This document shows positions 54,722 through 63,461 of a stretch of DNA of 64,000 nt, piece after piece. A program made the translations under genes and the position numbers. The DNA is from Sphingomonas sp. LC-1 (lineage in GTDB: Bacteria; Pseudomonadota; Alphaproteobacteria; Sphingomonadales; Sphingomonadaceae). Every line of letters begins with the position of its first letter. Positions within the stretch are counted from its first letter, which is position 1. The stretch spans positions 150,707-214,706 of the forward strand of contig NZ_JANZXB010000008.1 of the NCBI RefSeq assembly GCF_025371035.1, written 5' to 3'. The notes below the pieces were generated by a model. It had not been told where the DNA came from. It did no database searches and saw only the letters and a list, made by a program, of their open reading frames with translations.

Positions 54722-55198
54722 TCAGGATCCACAGCTTAAGCGTCCCCGCGCGATCCATCGGCGGCCACCGTTGCGAACCTCGATGTCGGCCGCACTCTCG
54801 TTCACCTCGGTGCCCTTCCACCTTGAGGGGCCGTTGGGGGTTACCGTTACGGTGATGCTGTCGCCGACCCAGCGATCATGGGTAAACGGGAACAGGTCGC
54901 CAGCAGTGGCCGCAGGCCGAAGTTGCACCATGCCGCTGGCGAGCCGGACCACGGCGCGGTCGCCGGCCGCGGCGAAGCGCATGCGCCTATCCTTCGTCAG
55001 CGACCACGAGCAGCCGGTCCCCGCGGCTCCCGCCTTCACGACCATCGCCATCGATAGCGGCCGGAGCGGTGATATGGGCACAGTCGCCGGGACGCCGTTC
55101 CGCGCCACGCCCGCTGGCGCGGTCGCGACTGTTGGAGAGGCAGCCACCAGCGACAACGTGGCTACAGGCACGAGTAGCGATACCATGGCCGTGTTCAT
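54722..55198 (-). CDS. Secreted hypothetical protein
   Basis: 158 residues. Signal peptide MNTAMVSLLVPVATLSLVAA, then a small beta-rich domain with CSWSLTKDRRMRFAAAGD and WVGDSITVTVTP. Two cysteines (63, 156) could pair. Not recognised. 8 bp after the preceding gene, so part of a small operon of secreted proteins. Confidence 0.7.
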   Translation of the reverse strand: MNTAMVSLLVPVATLSLVAASPTVATAPAGVARNGVPATVPISPLRPLSMAMVVKAGAAGTGCSWSLTKDRRMRFAAAGDRAVVRLASGMVQLRPAATAGDLFPFTHDRWVGDSITVTVTPNGPSRWKGTEVNESAADIEVRNGGRRWIARGRLSCGS

Positions 55199-55206
55199 GC
55201 CCGACC

Positions 55207-55881
55207 TCAGAAAGCGCCGCGCGCGGCAGCCGGGGCTTCGCGGGCCGCTGCCGCCTTCACCGCCGCCTCATCGGCGAGGCGCGCGTTGCGCCCCCGACTG
55301 CCAAGTATCTTGAGGGACGAGGCGTCGGACATGACGGTGATGCGTGGATTGGGCTCCATGGTCAGATCACCGCCGCATCGGGTGATGCACCACGATCCGG
55401 TTGCCGGCGTGCCTTCGGTCGGCCGCCCATACTTGGCCTCGACCTGGCCGATGAGCGTGGCCAGATCGACGCGTTTGGTCGATACCGTCAGGTCGATCTG
55501 GTCGACAATCTCGCCCGCCGGCGTCTGCGCCATGAACAGGCGGAGATGTTCACCAGCAGGACCCTGGCAGGTCAGCTCACCAACGGCGGTGCCATCAGGA
55601 CCGAAGCCCTCGGGGATGCCTTTGCGCTTGCGGATCTCTCGCTCGACGAGCTGTCGGAACGAGGGCACCCGGTATGTCGAACACCGGTAGGTCCCGGCCA
55701 GCGCCACCTGCACCGCGGCCAGCGGCATGCCGAGGCGGACGCCAGCGACATCCATCGCCAGCGGCCTCGCCGTAGACGGCGCGGGTCGTGCAGCCCCGTG
55801 CGCCTTCTGCGCCATGGCGGGAGCGGTGGCGAGCGACAGCGCCGTTACGGCGCCGATCACGGCGGCCTTGGTCATTTTCAT
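55207..55881 (-). CDS. Secreted hypothetical protein
   Basis: 224 residues. Signal peptide MKMTKAAVIGAVTALSLATAPAMA (cleavage AMA-QK). The mature part starts with VAGVRLGMPLAAVQVAL, a pattern seen in periplasmic proteins with BamE-like or SmpA-like starts; four cysteines. The C-terminal ~30 residues are Ala/Arg-rich. AAGGAA 8 bases before ATG 55881. Unknown function. Confidence 0.75.
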   Translation of the reverse strand: MKMTKAAVIGAVTALSLATAPAMAQKAHGAARPAPSTARPLAMDVAGVRLGMPLAAVQVALAGTYRCSTYRVPSFRQLVEREIRKRKGIPEGFGPDGTAVGELTCQGPAGEHLRLFMAQTPAGEIVDQIDLTVSTKRVDLATLIGQVEAKYGRPTEGTPATGSWCITRCGGDLTMEPNPRITVMSDASSLKILGSRGRNARLADEAAVKAAAAREAPAAARGAF

Positions 55882-55961
55882 GATAGTGTTCCTTGGCAAC
55901 CCGGCGCTCGGTGCCGGGGTCATGGTCAAAATGGATGGGATGGTGACAGTCACATCGATCG

Positions 55962-56627
55962 TCAGCGCGGCATCGGACGCCAGCCGTCACTCTGCAGCTC
56001 GAACGCCGTCGTCGCCTCCTTCTGCTCGGCCATCTGCGCCTGTTCTCCCGGCGGCATGACCGGGATCGGATCGACACCGTGATAGGTGTAGGTGACCTGG
56101 CTGACCCGATGACCGGCAAAGTCGGTCGGCTCAGTCCAGCGCACCACGTCGACAACCTCGCCTTTCGCAAGGCAGAGCGACGGCACCGAAACCATGGCGT
56201 TCGTGGCCTTGCGCTCGACCATATGCAGATAGGCCGCGCCCTTAGGCGTCGACGCGTAGGAGACCAGCGGCTGGCGCACGAACGCGTTGGTGGACCCGCT
56301 CCACCGCGCGGGCTTCTCGAACGTCGTGCGCGTGACAAGCCCGACGCCGGCCAGACCGTCCAGCATCGCGACCGCTTTCCCATCGGAGCCCGGTCCGGCC
56401 ATCGTCGGCTTCGGCGAGGTGACGATCGGAAACCCCGATCCGCCGGGCTCGCCTTCGACCTCGTACCGCATCACATCGATCGGGTGGCAGAAGACGTCGC
56501 GGACGACCGGTTCGAGCGCGGAGGCGAACGCCTCCTTGCTGGGGGCCTTGGAATTACCACACCCGCTCTAGCCCGTGGCGGCGGCGAAGAGCAGGACAGC
56601 GGCGGACATGGACGTGAATCTGGACAT
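55962..56627 (-). pseudogene. Lipoprotein gene interrupted by an in-frame amber codon
   Basis: AAGGAAAC precedes ATG 56627. The frame reads MSRFTSMSAAVLLFAAATG, then TAG at 56568-56570, then SGCGNSKAPSKEAF and continues without another stop for 202 codons to 55962 (GFPIVTSPKPTMAGPGSDG; AMVSVPSLCLAKGEVVDVV). The stop sits inside a lipoprotein signal peptide, just before the lipobox cysteine. The rest is intact, so the mutation (or sequencing error) is recent. Unknown product family; upstream of two secreted-protein genes. Confidence 0.8.
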
Positions 56628-56644
56628 GCGTGTTTCCTTCCGCA

Positions 56645-57085
56645 TTAGCGGACGACGAGGTTGAAGAAGGCGGCGACGTCTGACGCGCCGCGGACATGAC
56701 CGGCGTCGAAGGCATGGGCGACGCCGACCCGCAGCGTTGAGGAAGGTGCCAGCGCGGTGGACCAACCGAGCTCCAGATCAAGCTCGCGCGCGGTCGGCGA
56801 CAGATCGAAGGTCCGGCGTTCTTCGGCGAGTGCACCCGACATCAGGTCATAGACGACAGGCACCAGCAGCGATGCCCGCGCCCGTTCGACGCGCAGCGGC
56901 GACGACAGGCCGAGCGTCGCCAGCCCGTCGAGCAGTGGACGCGCACCCTCCACCGCGAAGGCCGTGCTGACGATGCGACCGTCGAAGCGGATCGGGCCAT
57001 CACCGCAACCGTCGACGCTGGTGCTGGCGGTGGTTGCCCGTGCGGTCAGCGAGACACCCGCCACGGTGCGGCGGGCGACGATAGT
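56645..57085 (-). pseudogene. Autotransporter/beta-domain protein, C-terminal fragment
   Basis: Only the last ~120 residues are meaningful: LLDGLATLGLSSPLRVERA, VPVVYDLMSGAL, LDLELGWSTALAPSSTLRVG and AFFNLVVR at the end. This is the terminal beta-strand pattern of S8-type autotransporters. There is no start; the frame continues upstream into the 3' end of the SPL-like gene, where it loses protein character. A truncated remnant created by rearrangement. Confidence 0.65.
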
Positions 57086-58088
57086 AGACCTGCTTTTCGG
57101 TCCCGAACTTGGTGCGCTTCGTCGTCCGGTTGTCCGCACCCATGTCGAGCGCAGAGCCCGGATACCAGCTCTCCAGCACGGCCTTCGACCCGGGCGTAAA
57201 GCGATGCGTGATCAGTTCGATCGTCAGGTCCACGTCGGCGACCCCCGCCAGGGCCGCCGCCGCATCGGCGAGCAAAGCGTCGTACGCCTCTCGCCAGCCG
57301 TCGGCGGCGATGATCGGCGCGATCGTCAGGCCGATCGGATAGCCCGCGCGCGCCATGTCGGCCAAGGCCGCGAGCCGGGCGGCAGCGGGCGCCGTACCGC
57401 CCTCGAACCGGGCGAACATCGCCGGATTGATCGACGCCCGCATCCGCGTGCGCTTCTGGTGGTCGAGGCCGAGCAGCGGCCCGACGTCAGCGAACTTCGT
57501 GGTGAAGCGCAACTGCGCCGCCTCCCAGCGGCCGAACCAGGCGATCGCCGCCGACAGCGATCCGGTGATCGCCTCCAGCCCCAGCGGATCGGTGTAGCAG
57601 GACGCCTCGAACGTCGTGCCTTCATGGGCGCGCGCCGCGCTACGCGAGGTGATGTTGCCCTGTCCCAGATACGCCGGCAGCCCGTCTAATATCTCGTCGA
57701 GATTGGCGTAGACGCGGGTGATCGGCGGCCCCTTCAGTGACCCTGCGAGATAGCAATAGCTGCAATGCGCAGGACACCCCTCGGCAAGGTCGACCCGCCA
57801 GTCGGCGCTCGGCGCGATCGGCTGGAGCCGCCGTTTCGAGGGCGGCGCCACCACCACCGCGAGCGTCGATTTCGCCGCCGCATAGGCGCGCCGCGGATCA
57901 TCGGGCAGGCCGAGCGCGAGCCGATCGCCGGCGAGCGCCACGACCTCGACACCCTGCGCTTCGGCGCGCGCCACGATGGCCCGTCCGTGCGCGAAACCCA
58001 GCGCCGAGCGCGTCACCAGCAACCGCCGCGGCCGCCATCCCCTGACAGGCCGGGCCGGGGCCGTGTGTGCTGCTAATATCGTCGCCAT
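57000..58088 (-). CDS. Spore-photoproduct-lyase-like radical SAM protein, C-terminally altered
   Basis: 362 residues. 4Fe-4S/SAM site EGCPAHCSYCYLAGSLKG (about 111-128); RFTTKFADVGPLLGLDH and NRTTKRTKFGTEKQVYY follow the SPL-family order. Intact relatives end about 30 residues after KFG.xKYVY; here the frame instead runs into RRPPHRGGCL..., Arg-rich sequence that overlaps the beta-domain fragment in another frame. The native tail was therefore probably lost. ATG 58088 chosen; ATG 58142 possible. Confidence 0.75.
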   Translation of the reverse strand: MATILAAHTAPARPVRGWRPRRLLVTRSALGFAHGRAIVARAEAQGVEVVALAGDRLALGLPDDPRRAYAAAKSTLAVVVAPPSKRRLQPIAPSADWRVDLAEGCPAHCSYCYLAGSLKGPPITRVYANLDEILDGLPAYLGQGNITSRSAARAHEGTTFEASCYTDPLGLEAITGSLSAAIAWFGRWEAAQLRFTTKFADVGPLLGLDHQKRTRMRASINPAMFARFEGGTAPAAARLAALADMARAGYPIGLTIAPIIAADGWREAYDALLADAAAALAGVADVDLTIELITHRFTPGSKAVLESWYPGSALDMGADNRTTKRTKFGTEKQVYYRRPPHRGGCLADRTGNHRQHQRRRLR

Positions 58089-58343
58089 GGCCAAGCCAAC
58101 GAACGGCAAGCCGCGATAGTCCAATCGATCGACATGGTGCACATCGCAACGGCCACATACGGCGTAAGGTACTGACGGCGCGCGATGAACTGGCTCTAAC
58201 CGTGCGTATCGGGGCTACGATATTTCCGGCTCCATGCGCGATGGCCTAATGAAGAAGCCCAAGTAGCGGTCATTCACACCTCTCCGCCCGCTGCTTCAAA
58301 TCTGCCGTCCATTCAACAGCGAAACGCGGTTGGATGCCCCCCT

Positions 58344-58718
58344 TCAGGACCGTCCCAGACCCTGAAGGGTGATACGGAACGCGTCCTTGAGCGGCGTGGA
58401 CGGCACCTCGCCGAGGAAGCGCCGCAGCTTGTCATCGACCAGTCGTAGCGGCCGCCGCCAGAGATAGATCATCTCGCGCATCTCGCGGGCCGTTTCGTTG
58501 AACGGGGCGATGGCATGTACCACCGGCCACGGGAGCGGATAGATTGGCGCACCGGGGTTTCCTACCGCCCGCCGGATCGCTTCCGCAAACGCACGGTTGT
58601 CGTCCACCCATGTGCCGCCGAACTGGAAGCGATCGAAGTCGGCCAGCTCGTCGCGTCGCTCCAGCAAGCGCACCATAGTCTCGGCAAGATCGGGCATATA
58701 TGCCCATGCATGACCCAC
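58344..58718 (-). pseudogene. NAD-dependent epimerase/dehydratase, C-terminal remnant
   Basis: 124 codons starting GHAWAYMPDLAETMVRLLER, then FGGTWVDD and MREMIYLWRRPLRLVDDKL. These match the C-terminal third of SDR-type atypical epimerases; the Rossmann nucleotide-binding half is missing and upstream sequence is unrelated. Probably the product of a deletion. Confidence 0.7.
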
Positions 58719-58800
58719 GTCGGATTGCGCTGGATTAAAAACTCGCTGACGTAAGCGATATGGCCGAAAACAGGCGGGCTATGCGGTAGCAGAGGCATTT

Positions 58801-59211
58801 ATGGCGATCACGTTGAGGTTGCAGAAGGTGACGGAGGCTGACCCGGAACGTAATTGGGCACCGGCTGAGTTTTACGACATAGTTGCTGGGGGCAAAGTGG
58901 TTGGCACGATCCAACTTCGCCTTGGTAATACTGACTACATGCGCCTGTATGGTGGGCATGTGGGATACAAGGTCGAGCCGGAACATCGGGGGCATGGCTA
59001 CGCGAGCCAGGCGCTGACGGCATTGGGGCCGATCGCTCGGGACCACGGTTTCGATGAAATCTGGATCACCGTTCGGCCGGACAATACCGCCTCTTGCCGC
59101 ACGCTGGAAAAAGCCGGAGCCAGCTTCGAGGGGACGTTAGCAGTCCCAGCCGACAGCGATTTGTATGCACGGGGAGATTTCCACATGCGGCGCTATCGTC
59201 TCTCCGTGTAA
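58801..59211 (+). CDS. GNAT-family N-acetyltransferase
   Basis: 136 residues. Acetyl-CoA pyrophosphate loop VEPEHRGHGYASQAL and WITVRPDNTASCRTLEKAGA support the RimJ/RimL-like GNAT class. Substrate unknown. No partner genes; upstream is the epimerase remnant on the other strand. Confidence 0.85.
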   Translation: MAITLRLQKVTEADPERNWAPAEFYDIVAGGKVVGTIQLRLGNTDYMRLYGGHVGYKVEPEHRGHGYASQALTALGPIARDHGFDEIWITVRPDNTASCRTLEKAGASFEGTLAVPADSDLYARGDFHMRRYRLSV

Positions 59212-59237
59212 CCGGCTCCGGGGCCTCCCCGCAAAGG

Positions 59238-59252
59238 AACGGCCAGCGAGAC
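59238..59252 (+). repeat. Short dispersed repeat, copy 1 (AACGGnCAGCGAGAC)
   Basis: AACGGCCAGCGAGAC, preceded by CCGCAAAGG. Lies 27 bases after the GNAT stop. Confidence 0.6.
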
Positions 59253-59368
59253 GGCGGGGCGCGTTCTCGGAATCGATGGTATTTCAAGAAGAGCAAAGCT
59301 CCTCAAAAACGAAATTAATTATTGCCGAGAGATAATTTCTTGAGCATGTTGCGCCGCATGGAGGCAGC

Positions 59369-59974
59369 ATGATTCGGGGTCAAAGGGATGAAAGCAGAAC
59401 CGAAGGACAGGCCGCGGTCGACAGGCTCGCTCGTCGGGGGCGCTTGTACTTTGCCGCCGCGTCAGTCGTGATTGTGCTGATGGCAATCACCGCTGCGCTT
59501 CAAATTTTATTGCTGCTGTTCCGCGTTGGGGATCACGCGGGCATGATGGATGGTGGCTTCGCCTTCATCGTCGCCAGAGATAATCCAACCGAGACACCGG
59601 CTGGGTTTGTGGCGATCTCGAAGTATGCGATGTGGCAATCAACCTTGGCGGCCAGCCTGTTGACCTTGCGTCTGATCCCCGGTCTGGTGATCCTATTCTG
59701 TCTTATCCGCCTTTTCCGTCTATATGCCCGACGCTCGATCTTCACGGTAGAAAACGAGAAATTGATGCGTCGAATAGCGTGGGCGCTCATCGCCTATGCC
59801 ATCGTTCCGCTCATTACCCATGCTGTCCTCTATTACGCCGGTATGAGTCCGGTGGCCGTGAAGCTCGAATTGCGCCAACTCGACGCTGCTGTTCTTGGCA
59901 CCCTCTTATTCGCATTTGTAAACGTCGTCGCATTCGGTTCAGAAATCGAGCGCGACCGTGCCGGGTTCTTTTAA
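59369..59974 (+). CDS. DUF2975-type membrane protein
   Basis: 201 residues, four TM segments (about 28-50, 88-113, 133-155, 170-190), with LARRGRLYFAAASVV and FTVENEKLMRRIAWALI, the FT.EN...LR motif of DUF2975. Stop overlaps the start of a YozG-like regulator (TAATG), the pairing typical of this family. Function unknown. Confidence 0.82.
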   Translation: MIRGQRDESRTEGQAAVDRLARRGRLYFAAASVVIVLMAITAALQILLLLFRVGDHAGMMDGGFAFIVARDNPTETPAGFVAISKYAMWQSTLAASLLTLRLIPGLVILFCLIRLFRLYARRSIFTVENEKLMRRIAWALIAYAIVPLITHAVLYYAGMSPVAVKLELRQLDAAVLGTLLFAFVNVVAFGSEIERDRAGFF

Positions 59975-60195
59975 TGCCTATCGTCATCCGGCTCGACGTC
60001 ATGCTCGCGAAGCGCAAGATGCGGTCGAAGGACCTAGCACGCGCGATCGGCGCGACCGAGGCCAATCTATCGCTGTTCAAATCCGGCAAGGTGAAAGGCC
60101 TCCGCCTAGAAACGCTCGAGGCGATTTGCCGGCATCTCGACTGCCAGCCCGGCGACCTCCTCGAATACGATCCGAATACCCCGCCCGATAGCTGA
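59974..60195 (+). CDS. YozG/XRE-type small DNA-binding regulator
   Basis: 73 residues, a single helix-turn-helix: MPIVIRLDVMLAKRKMRSKDLA, IGATEANLSLFKSGKVKGLR, LEAICRHLDCQPGDLLEY. Matches the Cro/C1-type YozG family that accompanies DUF2975 membrane proteins. Probably autoregulates the pair. Confidence 0.9.
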   Translation: MPIVIRLDVMLAKRKMRSKDLARAIGATEANLSLFKSGKVKGLRLETLEAICRHLDCQPGDLLEYDPNTPPDS

Positions 60196-60242
60196 ATACG
60201 GGCGGCCGGCTCACACGCCCACCTTCTGTGATGGAGAACCCT

Positions 60243-61139
60243 ATGCGTCCGATTTTGGCGATTGCCGCGTCATGCTTGCTGCTTGGCACTCAGGCCGGCT
60301 CATCCGTCCCCTTAACCCCGGCGGGCAACGGCCATCTGGTTGTCCCCGCCTTCGTCAACGGCAAGGGAACCGTGCCGTTCATCCTCGACACCGGGGCGGA
60401 CGGTTCCCACGTCTATGAATGGTTTGCCAAGCAGCAGGGCCTGAAAGCTGGCACGCCAATCAGAGTGGAGGGCATGACCGGGGCGGCAATGATGCCGACA
60501 TATCGGCTCGACAGCCTCGCTGTTGACGGTCGGACGATCCGCAACGTCGAGGTCACCGGACTGCCAGTCCGTAAGGATGCCGAGATCGCTGCGGGAATTA
60601 CGGGCAATGATCTGATGGACGGAGCGATCGCCATCTTCGATTACCCATGTCGCCGGGTCACGCTGCTCGCAAAACCTGTATCGATGCGTCGTATCCTTAC
60701 GCCAGACGCGATTATGATAAGGGGGGGAACGGTTCTCGAAGGAACCCAACTGACCTTGCCTGTCAAAATGAACGGCATGGCAGGGATCGCTGTTCTTGAT
60801 ACAGGTTCGCGTGGAACGCAGGTCAATTCGGCTTTCGCTCAAGCGGCTAAGCTCGATGTCGATGGCGCATCCTTCCAGCGCGGAGAGACGTTGTACGGTG
60901 CTGCATCAAAAGCAACGGAAAGTCGCGAGGGCAGAGTCAAAGAAGTCATGTTTGCGGGTCGCAAAGTGAATGACGTTGCCGTTCGGGTCGCTGATGTGTC
61001 GGTCTTCAAAAGCTTCGGCATTGGTGAGGGGCCAGCGATGATCCTGGGCATCAACGCAATGATGGGACAACGATTGGTCTACGACCATCAGGCGAAGCGT
61101 TTCTGGTTCGATCGCTCGCGATGCAACGTGCGGGCATGA
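60243..61139 (+). CDS. Retropepsin-like aspartyl protease, secreted
   Basis: 298 residues. Signal peptide MRPILAIAASCLLLGTQAGSS. Two aspartyl-protease half-sites in one chain: FILDTGADGSHVY (about 50) and AVLDTGSRGTQVN (about 183), each with DTG. Thus it could act as an intramolecular pseudo-dimer, unlike single-domain retropepsins that must dimerise. GGAGA precedes ATG 60243. Other ATG codons lie upstream. Confidence 0.82.
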   Translation: MRPILAIAASCLLLGTQAGSSVPLTPAGNGHLVVPAFVNGKGTVPFILDTGADGSHVYEWFAKQQGLKAGTPIRVEGMTGAAMMPTYRLDSLAVDGRTIRNVEVTGLPVRKDAEIAAGITGNDLMDGAIAIFDYPCRRVTLLAKPVSMRRILTPDAIMIRGGTVLEGTQLTLPVKMNGMAGIAVLDTGSRGTQVNSAFAQAAKLDVDGASFQRGETLYGAASKATESREGRVKEVMFAGRKVNDVAVRVADVSVFKSFGIGEGPAMILGINAMMGQRLVYDHQAKRFWFDRSRCNVRA

Positions 61140-61187
61140 TCCATAGCGCCGAGAGCTATCGGGAAGACCGACGCCTTCTCGAAAACG

Positions 61188-61202
61188 AACGGCCAGCGAG
61201 AC
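61188..61202 (+). repeat. Short dispersed repeat, copy 2
   Basis: AACGGCCAGCGAGAC preceded by CTCGAAAACG, 49 bases after the aspartyl-protease stop. Same orientation as the other copies. Confidence 0.6.
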
Positions 61203-61254
61203 CGCAGCGGCTTCCCTTCAGGATGGTGAAGCGGGAAAGCGCCCCCCAGGCCCA

Positions 61255-61716
61255 TTACTGGGCAGGCGGCTGCATAAGCTCTATCGTGATATGATCGGGG
61301 CCTGAGACGTAGGCCACCAAAGTCCCCTTCCGTGGACCACACGCGATTGGCAGCGGACTACCCTTGGCCTTCCATCCTGCTGCTTCGACGTGGGCAATGG
61401 CGGCATGAATGTCTGTCACGGTCAGAGCCAGATGAGCCGCACCGATCGCCCCCGCGCTGGAAGGCGCCGCCCCATTCTGGCGGCCTGTTGAATATTGCAA
61501 CAATTCGACCGCGTAACCGCTTGGTGCCCTGACGATCGCCGTTTTCACACTCGGATCATCGACACCTGTAACCTGATGCAGGAAGTCGCCCCCCATCTCC
61601 GACTGTCGCTCAAGCGTGAAGCCGAGCGCTCCCGTCCAAAACCGAATGGCTTCGTCCAGAGACGATACGGCGAAGCCCGTGTGGTCCACGGTGATTACGT
61701 TTGCGGCGTCGTTCAT
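61255..61716 (-). CDS. VOC-family (glyoxalase-like) protein
   Basis: 153 residues with two beta-alpha-beta-beta-beta halves: VDHTGFAVSSLDEAIRFWTG at the start and AAHLALTVTDIHAAIAHVEA in the second half, end ...HITIELMQPP. Vicinal-oxygen-chelate fold; metal ligands plausible at H11 and E148. Reaction unknown (lyase, isomerase or antibiotic-resistance type). Confidence 0.85.
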   Translation of the reverse strand: MNDAANVITVDHTGFAVSSLDEAIRFWTGALGFTLERQSEMGGDFLHQVTGVDDPSVKTAIVRAPSGYAVELLQYSTGRQNGAAPSSAGAIGAAHLALTVTDIHAAIAHVEAAGWKAKGSPLPIACGPRKGTLVAYVSGPDHITIELMQPPAQ

Positions 61717-61844
61717 TGCTGCACTCTCACTGGGCCATGCTTGCGTTTGTCTGTGCCGGTGCCCCGGCTGCAACCGACGCCAGCCCCTTGGCGAACATGA
61801 TCTTCATGGTGACGCTTTAGGGCACGGATGCTGCCTCGAAAAGA

Positions 61845-61859
61845 AACGGTCAGCGAGAC
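61845..61859 (+). repeat. Short dispersed repeat, copy 3
   Basis: AACGGTCAGCGAGAC preceded by CTCGAAAAGA, in the gap between the VOC gene and the M1 peptidase gene. One base differs from copies 1 and 2. Confidence 0.6.
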
Positions 61860-61904
61860 ACCTGGGGCATTCCCATTGGATTGAGATCCGGGAGTTCCTG
61901 TTGA

Positions 61905-63254
61905 TCAGCCCGCAACCGAATGGGGCGCACCACCTCCGAACACCCATTCTAAAAACAACGAACGCAAGTCCCGCCCGCTCGACGCTTCCATCGCCCGTTC
62001 CAGGTCGATGCTCGTGACCGTACCACCGGCGTGGTCACGGGTGTAGCGACGCAGCCCACCCCAGAAGGCGTCGTCTCCCAGAAGCGTCCGCAAGTGGGCC
62101 ATGAACAGCGCCCCCTTGCTGTAGTGGATCGCCCGCCAGACGGTCAGTGACGGGTAGGTGCCGTCCCAGGCCAGTGGCTTGTCAAAGCCTGCGGCCCGTG
62201 CCCGTTCGACCCGGCGTTTTGCGACGTCGAGTTCGGCGTCATAGGCGGCACGACCATAGCGATGCTCCTTCCATGCGGCCGTCATGAAGGTCGTGATACC
62301 CTCGTTCAGCCAGAAGTCCTTGAGCGCCTCGCAGGTTATGAGATTGCCCCACCATTGGTGAGTCAACTCATGCATGATCGCCCACTCGTCCGCCGGATCA
62401 TCGGGCTTGGTCGGCAAGGCATTTGTGCCCAAAACGGAATAGGTCGCCGCTTCCTGCGCTTCGTCGCCCTCGACCAGAAGCTGGCTGTATGTGGCAACGG
62501 GAAGCGGCACGCCGGCCTTATCGGCGAGAAAGGCGACCATGTCCGGCGTTTCCGCAAAACGTCGCTTTAGCTCCTCGCCAGTAGCAACGTCGCTCAGATA
62601 GGTGAGCCTGTTCGGACCGAATGGTTCGCTAATTTTGGTGAATGGCCCGACCGCGAACCCGTACAGGTAGGCGGAATAGGGTCGCGCCACCCGCCAGCGA
62701 TGCACTTCGGTGCCATCCGGTCCCCGTCGCTTCGCGACCATGGCACCGACCGAGAGACTGGTCATGCCGGCAGGAACGGTGAGATCGAGCGTAAACGCCG
62801 CTTTCTCACCGAACGTGTTCTGGGAGCAGATCATCCAATCGCATGCGAAGTAGCTGGTATAAAGCGTTGCCGCCGATCCGGCGAAGCCGCGTGCAGGGCG
62901 TCCGTGATATGATAGGCGAAGCGTTACACTGCGGCCGCGGCGGAGCGGCCGGGGCAGATCGAAGCCGAGCGCGTCCCCCCGGAGGTCATGCACAACAGGC
63001 ATGTCATCGATGGTGGCGCTGTCGATGACGAGGGCGTTGCCGGAGAAGATCAGCCGTTGAATGCCATCAACGGTTGGTCGCAACGTGACCATCTCTCGAC
63101 CTGCTATGGTTTTGTTTGGGATGTTCGGCGTGAGTGCCACGCTATACCTCGACACCTCGAAGCCATCGCCGGGCTTGGCAGGATGCGGAAGGGGTGTGGT
63201 CGGCGGTGCCTGGGAGGCTCCGAGTAGAAACGGTGCCACTAAAACCCCGCGCAT
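61905..63254 (-). CDS. M1-family zinc aminopeptidase-like protein
   Basis: 449 residues. Signal peptide MRGVLVAPFLLGASQAPP. The catalytic HELTHQWWGN with NEG in WLNEGITTF is intact, so zinc should bind. The usual GAMEN exopeptidase motif is not recognisable; the corresponding segment reads GDEAQEAATYSVLG. The N-terminal beta domain (SRYSVALTPNIPNKTIAG) is present, the C-terminal HEAT-like domain is absent, so the protein is short. ATG 63254 has AAGG 9 bases upstream; ATG 63263 is too close to it. Confidence 0.82.
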   Translation of the reverse strand: MRGVLVAPFLLGASQAPPTTPLPHPAKPGDGFEVSRYSVALTPNIPNKTIAGREMVTLRPTVDGIQRLIFSGNALVIDSATIDDMPVVHDLRGDALGFDLPRPLRRGRSVTLRLSYHGRPARGFAGSAATLYTSYFACDWMICSQNTFGEKAAFTLDLTVPAGMTSLSVGAMVAKRRGPDGTEVHRWRVARPYSAYLYGFAVGPFTKISEPFGPNRLTYLSDVATGEELKRRFAETPDMVAFLADKAGVPLPVATYSQLLVEGDEAQEAATYSVLGTNALPTKPDDPADEWAIMHELTHQWWGNLITCEALKDFWLNEGITTFMTAAWKEHRYGRAAYDAELDVAKRRVERARAAGFDKPLAWDGTYPSLTVWRAIHYSKGALFMAHLRTLLGDDAFWGGLRRYTRDHAGGTVTSIDLERAMEASSGRDLRSLFLEWVFGGGAPHSVAG

Positions 63255-63461
63255 CGTCGACATCCTTCTGCATCATTCGACTACAAACCCATTCATGGTC
63301 GTAGCGCAGATAGCCCAATTCCGCGAAGATCGGTTCACCACGCACACGCCAGCAGATCAGCGGCCGCGCGGTTGTCGAAACCGTCTCGATTGGGAACGGG
63401 CTGTGAGACGTCGATGGGTTTCCCATTAGGATCGAATTTCGGGAAAGCAGGCAGGCTATGA

